This document shows positions 42,744 to 51,026 of a stretch of DNA of 64,000 nucleotides, in pieces. The first letter of the stretch is position 1. The number at the start of each line of letters is the position of its first letter. A model generated the notes under the pieces. That model was not told where the DNA came from. It saw only the letters and a list, made by a program, of their open reading frames with translations, and searched no databases. A program made the translations under genes and the position numbers. This DNA comes from Acidimicrobiaceae bacterium (GTDB taxonomy: Bacteria > Actinomycetota > Acidimicrobiia > Acidimicrobiales > Aldehydirespiratoraceae): positions 1-64,000 of the forward strand of contig VXYK01000056.1 of the NCBI GenBank assembly GCA_009845995.1, given 5' to 3'.

Positions 42744-44750
42744 ATGACAACAGACACGCTGACCGCCGACGAATCGTCCTACGGGGCCCAGGACATCACG
42801 ATCCTCGAGGGGCTCGAAGCTGTGCGCACCAGGCCCGGTATGTACATCGGCTCCACCGGGCCCACCGGCCTGCACCACCTGGTGTGGGAAGTCGTCGACA
42901 ACTCTGTCGATGAAGCCATGGCCGGCCACTGCACCCGCATCAACGTCATCCTGACTGCAGACGGAGCCTGCGAAGTGTCAGACGACGGCCGCGGCATCCC
43001 GGTCGAGAACCATCCCAACTACGAAGACCTGACAGCCGCCGAAGTCGTGCTCACAGTGCTTCACGCCGGCGCCAAGTTCGGCGGCAAGGGCTACAAAGTG
43101 TCCGGAGGACTGCACGGCGTGGGGGTCTCGGTCGTCAACGCCCTGTCGAAGCGAGTTGAAGTAGAAATCGATCGTGACGGCGAACGCTACGTCATGATTT
43201 TCGCCAACGGAGGCGAGCTGATCCAACGGCTGAAGCCCTCGGGACCTTCAACCGGCGGCCCCTTGCCCAGCGGCGAAGAGGGGGCCAACGGCGAAACCGG
43301 ACCCAGAACCGGAACCACCGTGCGATTCTGGCCCGACCCCGAGATCTTCGACGAAGTCGAATTCCGGTTCCAGACCCTCCTGGAACGCTTTCAGATGATG
43401 GCGTTCCTCAACCGCGGTCTGGAGATCCGGGTGCGAGACCAACGGCCGAACGCGGTCTCGAACGACTGGGTCTCGTACCAATACGAAGGCGGCATCGTCG
43501 ACTTCGTCAGCCACATCAACGCCTCAAAAGAAGCACTCTTCGAAACAGTCGGCTATTTCGTCGGTTCCGAAGAGATCGACGACAACCCCCACGAAGTCGA
43601 AATCGCCTTCCAATGGAACACCGGCTTCAACGCCGACGGCATACACAGCTTCGCCAACGGCATCGCCACCATCGAAGGCGGGATGCACGAGCAAGGGTTC
43701 CGCTCCGCAGTCACCCGCACGGTCAACACCTACGCCCGCAACAAAGGCCTGCTCAAAGAAAAAGACGACAACCTAACCGGCGAAGACATCCGCGAGGGCC
43801 TCACCGCGATCATCTCCGCACGGATCGGCGAACCCCAATTCGAAGGCCAAACCAAATCGAAACTCGGCAATGTCTCAATGCGCTCACTGGTCGAACGGGT
43901 GACCAACGAACGCATGGCCGACTGGCTCGAAGAACACCCCGGCGAAGCCAAAGCCACCATCACCAAAGCCACCAACGCTGCCCGGGCTCGTGTGGCGGCG
44001 GCCGACGCCCGCAAAGCCATCCGCTCCAAGTCACTGCTCGACGGCGCCGGCATGCCCGACAAGCTCAAAGACTGTTCGTCCAAAGACCCAGCCGAGCGTG
44101 AGCTGTTCATCGTTGAAGGCGACTCCGCAGGTGGCTCAGCAGTGAGAGCGCGAGACCCGAGAACCCAGGCGATCCTGCCGATCCGCGGGAAAATCCTCAA
44201 CGTTGAAAGAGCACGAATCGACAAGATGCTCAAGAACGCCGAGGTCAAGACCTTGATCACTGCCATCGGGGCCGGATTCGCAGATGAATTCGACCTCGAA
44301 CAAGCCCGCTATCACAAGATCATTCTGCTGGCCGACGCGGACGTGGACGGCAGCCACATCCGCACGCTGCTGCTCACCTTCTTCTTCCGCCAGATGCGGC
44401 CGCTCGTGGAAGCCGGATACGTCTACATCGCCCAACCGCCCCTGTACTCGACAAAGGTCTCCAACACCCAGACCGTCTACCTCAAAGACGAGGCGGCCAA
44501 AGACGAATTCCTGGCCAGTCGCCCGAACTACACCAAAGACTTCCAGCGACTCAAAGGCCTCGGCGAGATGGACTGGGACGAACTTCGCAACACCACCATG
44601 AACGCTGCCTCCAGATCGCTGCTGCAAGTGTCGGTCGAACAGGACGCCATCGCCGACGACGTCATGTCGATCCTGATGGGCGACGACGTCGAACAACGCA
44701 AGAACTTCATAGTGACCAACGCACGCGAAGTGCGGAACCTGGACTTCTGA
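42744..44750 (+). CDS. gyrB: DNA gyrase subunit B
   Basis: GyrB, 668 residues with the chosen start. The GHKL ATPase begins at ILEGLEAVRTRPGMYIG and includes VDNSVDEAMAGHC and HGVGVSVVNALS; the TOPRIM motifs are EGDSAGGSA and DADVDGSHIRTLLLTF. A short Pro/Gly/Glu loop near residue 170 is an extra insertion. The upstream frame allows a start at 42642, adding a polar leader. It introduces negative supercoils with GyrA. Confidence 0.97.
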   Translation: MTTDTLTADESSYGAQDITILEGLEAVRTRPGMYIGSTGPTGLHHLVWEVVDNSVDEAMAGHCTRINVILTADGACEVSDDGRGIPVENHPNYEDLTAAEVVLTVLHAGAKFGGKGYKVSGGLHGVGVSVVNALSKRVEVEIDRDGERYVMIFANGGELIQRLKPSGPSTGGPLPSGEEGANGETGPRTGTTVRFWPDPEIFDEVEFRFQTLLERFQMMAFLNRGLEIRVRDQRPNAVSNDWVSYQYEGGIVDFVSHINASKEALFETVGYFVGSEEIDDNPHEVEIAFQWNTGFNADGIHSFANGIATIEGGMHEQGFRSAVTRTVNTYARNKGLLKEKDDNLTGEDIREGLTAIISARIGEPQFEGQTKSKLGNVSMRSLVERVTNERMADWLEEHPGEAKATITKATNAARARVAAADARKAIRSKSLLDGAGMPDKLKDCSSKDPAERELFIVEGDSAGGSAVRARDPRTQAILPIRGKILNVERARIDKMLKNAEVKTLITAIGAGFADEFDLEQARYHKIILLADADVDGSHIRTLLLTFFFRQMRPLVEAGYVYIAQPPLYSTKVSNTQTVYLKDEAAKDEFLASRPNYTKDFQRLKGLGEMDWDELRNTTMNAASRSLLQVSVEQDAIADDVMSILMGDDVEQRKNFIVTNAREVRNLDF

Positions 44751-44772
44751 AGGATCCACCGAATGGAAAAAC

Positions 44773-47295
44773 ATGGCTGATACTCCAACTGTGGATCTCG
44801 ACGACCAGGACGATCCCGATGAGGTGACCGAAATCGAGATCCAGGAAGAGATGGAAAGCTCCTTCCTCGACTACGCCATGTCGGTCATCATCAGCCGGGC
44901 CCTGCCTGACGCCCGCGACGGCCTCAAACCCGTGCATCGTCGCATCCTCTGGTCGATGTTCGACCAAGGCTTCAGGCCCGACCGAGCCCATGTGAAATGT
45001 GCTCGTGTGACCGGCGACGTCATGGCCCGGTTCCATCCGCACGGCGACAGCGCCATCTACGACGCGCTGGCACGCATGGCCCAGCCGTTCTCGCTGCGAC
45101 ACCCGTTGATCGACTTCCACGGCAACTACGGATCACCAGAAGACCCCCCGGCCGCGGCCCGCTACACCGAATCACGGCTCCATCCGCTGGCCATGCAGAT
45201 GCTCGCTGGGATCGACGAGAACACCGTCGATTTCGTTGACAACTACTCAGGCGACTTCAGCGAGCCACAGGTTCTCCCTGCCCGCTTCGGGAACCTGCTG
45301 GTCAACGGCAGCCAGGGCATCGCAGTCGGAATGGCCACCAACATCCCGCCTCACAACCTCAACGAGGTGTGCGCTGCGGTCGTCCACCTGCTGCGAAACC
45401 CGGAAGCGACAGTCGATGACCTGATGGAACACGTCAAAGGCCCCGACTTCCCCACGGGCGGCCAGATACTCGGCCGGGTCGGCATTGAGGCCGCCTACCG
45501 AGAGGGCCGGGGTTCAATCAAGACCCGAGCCTCAATCGAGATCGCGGAGATCAAGAACCGCCAAGCGCTCGTCGTGACCGCATTCCCGTATCAAGTCTCA
45601 GCCGGTGCGGTCGCCCGCAAGATCGCCCACCTGGTCGACACCCGAGAACTCGAAGGCATCTCCGACATCAACGACGAATCATCCGGAGACGACACCCGAT
45701 TCGTGATCTCGCTCAAACGCGACGCCAACCCCGAAGTCGTGCTCAACAACCTCTGGAAGAGCACACCGCTGCAAACCAGTTTCGGCGTCAACATGGTTGC
45801 GCTCGTCGCCGGGGTGCCGCGAACACTCAATCTGCGAGAAGCGCTCCTCGCCTACGTAGACCATCAAATCGAGGTCATCACCAGGCGTTCGCAATTCCGC
45901 CTCGACGCAGCCGAGAAACGTCTGCACATCGTTGAAGGCCTTATCAGGTGCCTCGACCTGATCGACGAGATCATCGCTACCATCCGCGCCAGTGCCGACC
46001 GCGGCGCGGCCCGTGACGCGTTGATGGCGGATCCGTTCGAGTTCTCCGAAGTGCAGGCCAACCACATACTCGACATGCAGCTGAGCCGACTCACCCGGCT
46101 CGGCCGGTCCGATCTCGAAGAGGAAGCAGCCGATCTGCAAGCGAGAATCGCTGAACTCCAAGCGATCCTGGGCGACGATCAGAAGCTCCGCGCGGTGATC
46201 ATCGACGAACTCACCGAGATTCGCGACAAATTCGGTGAACCCCGCCGCTCAACGCTCGAAATCGATCCGGGCGAATTCGATATCGAGGATCTGATCGATG
46301 ACGACCCGCTGGTAGTCACCATGAGTGCCGCCGGTTATGTCAAGACGGTCATGGCGGAGGAGTTCAAGACACAGGGTCGCGGCGGGCGCGGTGTCGCCGG
46401 GACCAAGCTCAAAGACGAAGACACCCTCATCCACCTCATCTGGACGACAGCCCACTCGTATCTGCTGTTCTTCTCCACGCACGGCCGGGTCTACCGCCTG
46501 CGGGCTCACGAGATTCCTGTGGCGTCACGCACAGCTCGCGGCACGTCCATCGTCAATTTGCTGCCCCTGCAGGAAGGCGAACGGATCCAGGCCATCATCG
46601 ACACGCGCAACTACGAGACTCACCGCTATCTGTTCTTCGCCACAGCCAAAGGACGGGTGAAGAAGACACGTTTCAACGCATACGACTCCTCGAGGCGAGC
46701 GGGACTGATCGCCATCCGTCTCAACGACGACGATGAACTCGCCGAGGTGGTTCCCACCAACGGCCTTGACGACATTCTGTTGTCTTCGCGGCTCGGCCAG
46801 ACGATCCGGTTCGAGGAATCGGACGTACGAGAGATGGGTCGGGCAGCGGCGGGGGTCATCGGCTTGAAGTTCAAGAAGCCGGGGGACGAAGTTGTGGCGT
46901 GCAACATCGCGGGCGGAGGAATGTCTCTGCTTCATCTCACGGCCAACGGTTTCGGCAAGCGAACCCCGGTGGATGCCTACCGCGCGCAGAGGCGTGGAGG
47001 GATGGGAGTTGCCGGAATCAAACTCACCGAGGACAAGGGAGCGGTCGTCGGTGCGCTGATGGTCGAGGATCACGACGAGATCCTGGCTGTGACCGTCAAC
47101 GGTGTGGTGATCCGCACGCCGGTGGAAGCGATCTCCTCGCAAAGCCGCTACGGCAGCGGAGTCAAGGTGATGAGTCCCGACGACGGTGATGTCGTGGCCT
47201 CGGTCAGCCTCGTAACCCCATGCAACGAGGCTGATCTTGATGAGGCTGATCTTGACGACGCAGGCGGTCCCAGCGATGGTGAACCCACCGAATAG
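44773..47295 (+). CDS. gyrA: DNA gyrase subunit A
   Basis: An 840-residue GyrA. The quinolone-resistance region HPHGDSAIYDALARMAQPFSLR and the catalytic Tyr in AARYTESRLH are visible; the segment has Ser and Ala as in susceptible enzymes, though no phenotype can be claimed. Beta-pinwheel repeats cover the C-terminal third, with the GyrA box-like QGRGGRGV near residue 533. The acidic end contains a duplicated 15-bp unit (EADLDEADLD). Confidence 0.98.
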   Translation: MADTPTVDLDDQDDPDEVTEIEIQEEMESSFLDYAMSVIISRALPDARDGLKPVHRRILWSMFDQGFRPDRAHVKCARVTGDVMARFHPHGDSAIYDALARMAQPFSLRHPLIDFHGNYGSPEDPPAAARYTESRLHPLAMQMLAGIDENTVDFVDNYSGDFSEPQVLPARFGNLLVNGSQGIAVGMATNIPPHNLNEVCAAVVHLLRNPEATVDDLMEHVKGPDFPTGGQILGRVGIEAAYREGRGSIKTRASIEIAEIKNRQALVVTAFPYQVSAGAVARKIAHLVDTRELEGISDINDESSGDDTRFVISLKRDANPEVVLNNLWKSTPLQTSFGVNMVALVAGVPRTLNLREALLAYVDHQIEVITRRSQFRLDAAEKRLHIVEGLIRCLDLIDEIIATIRASADRGAARDALMADPFEFSEVQANHILDMQLSRLTRLGRSDLEEEAADLQARIAELQAILGDDQKLRAVIIDELTEIRDKFGEPRRSTLEIDPGEFDIEDLIDDDPLVVTMSAAGYVKTVMAEEFKTQGRGGRGVAGTKLKDEDTLIHLIWTTAHSYLLFFSTHGRVYRLRAHEIPVASRTARGTSIVNLLPLQEGERIQAIIDTRNYETHRYLFFATAKGRVKKTRFNAYDSSRRAGLIAIRLNDDDELAEVVPTNGLDDILLSSRLGQTIRFEESDVREMGRAAAGVIGLKFKKPGDEVVACNIAGGGMSLLHLTANGFGKRTPVDAYRAQRRGGMGVAGIKLTEDKGAVVGALMVEDHDEILAVTVNGVVIRTPVEAISSQSRYGSGVKVMSPDDGDVVASVSLVTPCNEADLDEADLDDAGGPSDGEPTE

Positions 47296-47300
47296 GTCAT

Positions 47301-47320
47301 CCGGCTGACCCCTGAGCCGG
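47301..47320 (+). terminator. Hairpin after gyrA
   Basis: CCGGCT and AGCCGG pair around an 8-nt loop immediately after the gyrA stop, then GCAATTTCCCCC. The stem is short and the U tract weak, so termination may be partial. Confidence 0.4.
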
Positions 47321-47387
47321 GCAATTTCCCCCAGCAACTCGAACCGAGGAGAGGATGCGGGGATAGATGAATTGGACGGTTCGCAAG

Positions 47388-47490
47388 ACGTTGTTTGCCC
47401 GCTCTTGTTCGCTGCGCTCACGGGCCGCTCGGGCCACGGCCTCGCGTTCCGAGCATGACGATCTGGGGTCTATTCGCTCGGCCTCTTGGG
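47388..47490 (+). repeat. Dispersed repeat, copy B (upstream of the TadE-like gene)
   Basis: Shares 48 identical nt with copy C in its first block (from 47398) and the CGCTCGGCCTCTTG block at 47475-47488. It is inverted relative to copy D at 47849-47908, so the two bracket the TadE-like gene. Confidence 0.88.
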
Positions 47491-47504
47491 GGCGAATTCA
47501 AGAC

Positions 47505-47888
47505 GTGCGCAGGCAACCCGAGAACTGGGGATCGGAGTGCGGCCAAGCCGTGCCCATGATGGTGGTGGTGCTGCTGTTGGCGGCTCTGGTCGTAGTGGCG
47601 ATCGCCCGACTGGGTGCAGCTGCGGACGACTCAGCGCGAGCGCGGACCGCGGCGGACGCCGCAGCATTGGCGGGAGCAGCGCAGGGATTCGCCGCCGCAA
47701 CCGAACTCGCCGAGGCCAACGGCGGCAGCCTGCTCGACTACACGGCGTTCGGGAACCAAGTCGAGGTTCGTGTTCAAGTGGGATCAGGTGTTGCTGTCGC
47801 GAGGGCGGAGCGCACGGTGGTATGGGAAAGTCCCGCTTCGAGCCCAGAGGCCCGAGCGGCCCGGCCCGTGGCCCGAGCGGCCCGGTGA
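47505..47888 (+). CDS. TadE/TadG-like Flp pilus-assembly-related protein
   Basis: A protein of about 127 residues with one N-terminal hydrophobic segment (AVPMMVVVLLLAALVVVAIARLG, about residues 14-36) and then AARTAADAAALAGAA-type helix, the pattern of the actinobacterial TadE-like family found near secretion loci. The GTG at 47505 puts the start right after repeat B; an ATG at 47367 would read through that repeat. The last 13 or so codons, with the stop, lie in repeat D, so the natural C-terminus is probably altered. No other tad genes are in the window. Confidence 0.65.
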   Translation: MRRQPENWGSECGQAVPMMVVVLLLAALVVVAIARLGAAADDSARARTAADAAALAGAAQGFAAATELAEANGGSLLDYTAFGNQVEVRVQVGSGVAVARAERTVVWESPASSPEARAARPVARAAR

Positions 47889-47908
47889 GCGCAGCGAACA
47901 AGAGCGGG
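47849..47908 (-). repeat. Dispersed repeat, copy D
   Basis: These 60 nt are identical to 11473-11532, including the doubled GTGGCCCGAGCGGCCCGG-type block and the GAGCGCAGCGAACAAGAGCG half. The TGA at 47886-47888 in this repeat terminates the TadE-like frame. Confidence 0.95.
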
Positions 47909-47986
47909 CAAGCAGCGAATCTCCCCCTACACTTGGCCCATACTCGGCCACCGCCATGGTTGAGGCCCCGCCGACGCAAGAGCTCC

Positions 47987-48739
47987 ATGAGTGAACCCAC
48001 CGCAACCAGTTCAGGCACTCCAGCCACCCCATCCAGGCCGCCTCAACTCCCTACGCCTCGACTTCCCAAGCAGCCCCTAGCTGCCTTTCTGGAACGCCGC
48101 ACCGCAAGCCGCCTCCGGGCCCGCAGAGTTCGTCGCTTGGTGCGCCACATCGAGCCCTGGTCGGTGCTCAAGATGTCGCTCATCTTCTACTTCTGTCTCT
48201 GGGCGATCCTGTTGATTGCCGGCGTGATCCTCTGGAGGTTCGCGGTTACCGCGGGCACGGTCGACAACGTAGAGAACTTCATCAAGGAACTGTTCGCGCT
48301 GGAAACCTTCACGTTCAATCCCGACCAGATATTTCGGGTCAGCGCCCTGGGAGGTCTGGTGATGGTCGTAGCCGGATCAGGGTTCACGGTACTCATGGCC
48401 GTGCTGTTCAACCTGATCAGTGATCTGATCGGCGGGGTGCGGATGACCGTGGTTGAAGAAGAAACCGCCAGGCCCCGCCCGAAGCGCACACGACCCCGCA
48501 AAGCAACCTCGGGCGGTGCTCGTTATGTCGCCAATCCGACACAACAACCGACCGGTGCCGCGAGAAGTGTCGCCAATCCGACACAAGGACCCGCACAGGG
48601 CACGGCCAGGCCGAGACAACAACAGGCCGCAACGCAAGATCCGGCTGCTCAACAAGTGGACGAAACACCGTTTTGGCCCCGCGACAAACGAAAAAACCCG
48701 AAGCGAGGTTCTTTGTCGAAACGGTCGACTGACCGCTAG
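47987..48739 (+). CDS. DUF3566 domain membrane protein (Rv0007-like)
   Basis: A 250-residue protein. A Pro/Thr-rich N-terminus leads to RRLVRHIEPWSVLKMSLIFYFCLWAILLIAGVILW, the start of the DUF3566 domain with the first helix, then FNPDQIFRVSALGGLVMVVAGSGFTVLMAVLFNLISDLIGG with the second. The C-terminal 90 residues are basic and carry a duplicated VANPTQ block. Between gyrA and tRNA-Ile it matches Rv0007 of M. tuberculosis, of unknown function. An upstream open frame to 47486 is mostly repeat sequence. Confidence 0.87.
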   Translation: MSEPTATSSGTPATPSRPPQLPTPRLPKQPLAAFLERRTASRLRARRVRRLVRHIEPWSVLKMSLIFYFCLWAILLIAGVILWRFAVTAGTVDNVENFIKELFALETFTFNPDQIFRVSALGGLVMVVAGSGFTVLMAVLFNLISDLIGGVRMTVVEEETARPRPKRTRPRKATSGGARYVANPTQQPTGAARSVANPTQGPAQGTARPRQQQAATQDPAAQQVDETPFWPRDKRKNPKRGSLSKRSTDR

Positions 48740-48753
48740 CGTGGTCGCCTCGC

Positions 48754-48827
<74 letters not shown>

Positions 48828-48859
48828 CGTTCGGCGCCGCAGAATCCAGAGAGGAACTG

Positions 48860-49015
48860 ATGGGTAGGAGTGGCCTTTTCACACTCATACGAAGAGCCCT
48901 CGTTGCGATCGGTGCCGGAATCGCTGTAGCCGCCGCGATCAGAGTACGAGGAAGCGGTGGTTCGCCGCCCCAAAAAGGAGGCTGGCGGGAGCTCCGAGGC
49001 GACGACCTTCGCTGA
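48860..49015 (+). CDS. Small 51-residue protein
   Basis: A short gene starting MGRSGLFTLIRRALVAIGAG and ending GGWRELRGDDLR. AGAGAGGA lies 5-6 nt before the ATG, a hydrophobic helix occupies about residues 6-27, and a Gly/Pro/basic tail follows. Its TGA overlaps the ATG of the next gene (TGATG), so the two are coupled. I do not recognise a named family; the helix suggests a membrane anchor. Confidence 0.65.
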   Translation: MGRSGLFTLIRRALVAIGAGIAVAAAIRVRGSGGSPPQKGGWRELRGDDLR

Positions 49016-50007
49016 TGTCGCACATTGTTGTATTCGGGGCAGGAGCAACAGGAACACGGATCGCGCAGCAACTTCTAGCCAGTGCCCCAGCGATCAACGT
49101 CGAAGTGCGCGACACCCGTAGAGAGCGATCCCGGCAACTCGTCAACACGCTCGGCAACCGACCGGAGCTCGGCCACGGGTACCACCTCGATTCCTCAGTC
49201 GACCTGGCAGTGATTGCCACGCCCGCAGCGGGACAAGCGAACCTGGCCCGCCGAGCAGTCCACCACGGGGTCCCGGTCGTGACCACGTCGAACCATCTGT
49301 CGGAAGTCCGGCGCTTACTCGCTCTGCACCAAGAAGCGCTGCACAACCAGATCCCGGTCGTTGTCGGTGCCACCTTCATGCCCGGGTTCACGTGCCTCAT
49401 CGCCCGGCACGGCGCAGCAGAGCTCGACCAGGTGGACGAAATCCACGTCGCCAAAGTCGGTACCGGAGGGCCCGCATGTGCACGCCAACACCATCAAGCC
49501 CTGTCATCAGTCGGACTGGACTGGCGCGACGGGCGCTGGACCTCGCGTGCTCCAGGGTCAGGCCGGGAACTTGCGTACTTCCCGGACCCGATAGGTGGAC
49601 GTGACTGCTACCGAGGGGCGCTGCCAGACGCACTGCTGCTGGTCCCTGAATTCGAGGGAGTGCAACGGGTGACCGCCCGAATGGCAGCGACTCGCAGAGA
49701 CCGTTTGACCTCCCCGCTGCCGATGCTGCGTCCACCACACGCCGAAGGCGGCTTGGGGGCGGTGCGCGTTGAACTGCGAGGCAAGGTCGGTATCGAACGC
49801 CGGGTGGTTGTGTTCGGTGCTGTGGAGCGACCCGCCTCAGCCGCAGCGGTAGTAGCGGTCAGCACCAGCCTCGCCGTGCTCAGAGGAGACTGTCCTGCCG
49901 GTGCCTACGGCCTGGCAGGTGTCGCCGATCCACTCCCGCTGTTGAACGACATCGCCGATCGAGGCCTCCGCCCGCTTCGCTTCGAAGGCGTATCGATGTA
50001 CTACTGA
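49015..50007 (+). CDS. Saccharopine dehydrogenase-like NAD(P)-binding protein
   Basis: A 330-residue protein with an N-terminal Rossmann fold (IVVFGAGATGTRIAQQLL, then DLAVIATPAAG and VVTTSNHLSEVR) and a second alpha-beta domain with ATFMPGFTCLIARHGA. The architecture resembles saccharopine or homoserine dehydrogenase-like reductases. Substrate unknown. It is coupled to the small gene before it and converges on the rpiR gene. Confidence 0.75.
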   Translation: MSHIVVFGAGATGTRIAQQLLASAPAINVEVRDTRRERSRQLVNTLGNRPELGHGYHLDSSVDLAVIATPAAGQANLARRAVHHGVPVVTTSNHLSEVRRLLALHQEALHNQIPVVVGATFMPGFTCLIARHGAAELDQVDEIHVAKVGTGGPACARQHHQALSSVGLDWRDGRWTSRAPGSGRELAYFPDPIGGRDCYRGALPDALLLVPEFEGVQRVTARMAATRRDRLTSPLPMLRPPHAEGGLGAVRVELRGKVGIERRVVVFGAVERPASAAAVVAVSTSLAVLRGDCPAGAYGLAGVADPLPLLNDIADRGLRPLRFEGVSMYY

Positions 50008-50033
50008 GGTTCCGAGGCCATCTGACATCGGAA

Positions 50034-50900
50034 CTAGGCGTCGGGCAGGAACGTCTCCGTCTCGGCCCAGAGCGCCTCGAGACGGTCGATGCGGTCCTGC
50101 GCTTCGGATCGGTTGATCACCGCGACCGCGGCGACAACCAGTTCTGCGACGACGACAGCGGGGACGGAACTGTCGAACGGCCCGACCGCCGGAACCGACA
50201 GGAGGCACAGCACCTCTGCTGAGGCCGCCAGCGGGGACAGCGGGCTGTCAGTGATGGCCACTATCGGAATGCCGTGCTCGGCCCAGGTCCGGGTCACGGC
50301 GACCGTTGACCGGCGATAACGGTAGAAGTCGATGGCGATACCCAAATCGTCCTGCTCGGCGTCGATCAGGTCACGGCCCACCGAATGCTCATCCACCAGA
50401 TGCACCCGGGGGCGGATCATAGAAAGGCCGCTGCGCAGCGCGTGGGCGCCGGTCAGAGAATTCTCCCCTGACACGATCCACACCGACCCGGCGGCCGCCA
50501 CTCTCTCGGCAATGGTCCAGATCTCGCCTCTGGCCGCGATCTGGACCACCGTCTCGACTCCCGTGGCGAGCTTGTCCAACTCCGAATTGCGGTCAGACAG
50601 GTCGCGGGGGCCTCGGTCCCGCGGTTGGGTCAAGGCCTCCTCGACCCTTCGGCGGCCCACGGCCTGCAGCGAGCCGTAGCCGTCGAACCCCAGCTTGTTG
50701 GCGAAGCGGACGATGGACGGGCGGCTGGTGCCTATGCGGTCGGCCAGATCCGAGACCGTCCCGAACGCCAACAGCGTGGGCTCGGCGATCACAGCCTCCG
50801 CTATGCGTCGCTCAGTCGGAGTCAGCCTCTCGCCCGCTCGAGCGATGATCTCCGACACCGTCACCTGTGTGGACTGGCCAGTTTCGGCTTCAGATGCCAT
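50034..50900 (-). CDS. RpiR family transcriptional regulator
   Basis: A 288-residue regulator: an N-terminal helix-turn-helix (RLTPTERRIAEAVIAEP, then GTVSDLADRIGTSRPSIVRFANKLGFDGYGSLQ) and a C-terminal SIS domain (VWIVSGENSLTGAHALRSGLSMI, later IGIAIDFYRYRRST) that binds sugar phosphates. Divergent from kamA across a 126-bp gap rich in palindromes, so it likely controls kamA and itself. The SIS ligand is not predictable. Confidence 0.9.
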   Translation of the reverse strand: MASEAETGQSTQVTVSEIIARAGERLTPTERRIAEAVIAEPTLLAFGTVSDLADRIGTSRPSIVRFANKLGFDGYGSLQAVGRRRVEEALTQPRDRGPRDLSDRNSELDKLATGVETVVQIAARGEIWTIAERVAAAGSVWIVSGENSLTGAHALRSGLSMIRPRVHLVDEHSVGRDLIDAEQDDLGIAIDFYRYRRSTVAVTRTWAEHGIPIVAITDSPLSPLAASAEVLCLLSVPAVGPFDSSVPAVVVAELVVAAVAVINRSEAQDRIDRLEALWAETETFLPDA

Positions 50901-50955
50901 GCCGATGATCTCCCGGTTTACAATGAATGTTCAATACAGTACAGTCGTGAGCGAT

Positions 50956-50970
50956 CACTGTTCATCAGTG
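50956..50970. promoter_or_regulatory. Palindrome in the rpiR-kamA divergent promoter region
   Basis: CACTG-TTCAT-CAGTG is a perfect inverted repeat. A related TGAATGTTCA lies at about 50923, and TTCATCAGTGAATATTG continues the same motif. Repeated TGTTCA half-sites in a divergent promoter suggest RpiR operators. Confidence 0.5.
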
Positions 50971-51026
50971 AATATTGCTGGTGGGCGGTCCCGCAAGACC
51001 TTAAACGTGCGAGACCTGGAACCGCT

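Noticed and set aside
47367..47504. Upstream start for the TadE-like gene
   Set aside because: The added residues are encoded by the dispersed repeat and lack similarity to the family.
48828..48900. tRNA-Ala following tRNA-Ile as in mycobacteria
   Set aside because: No second cloverleaf is present; the sequence leads into a small coding frame.
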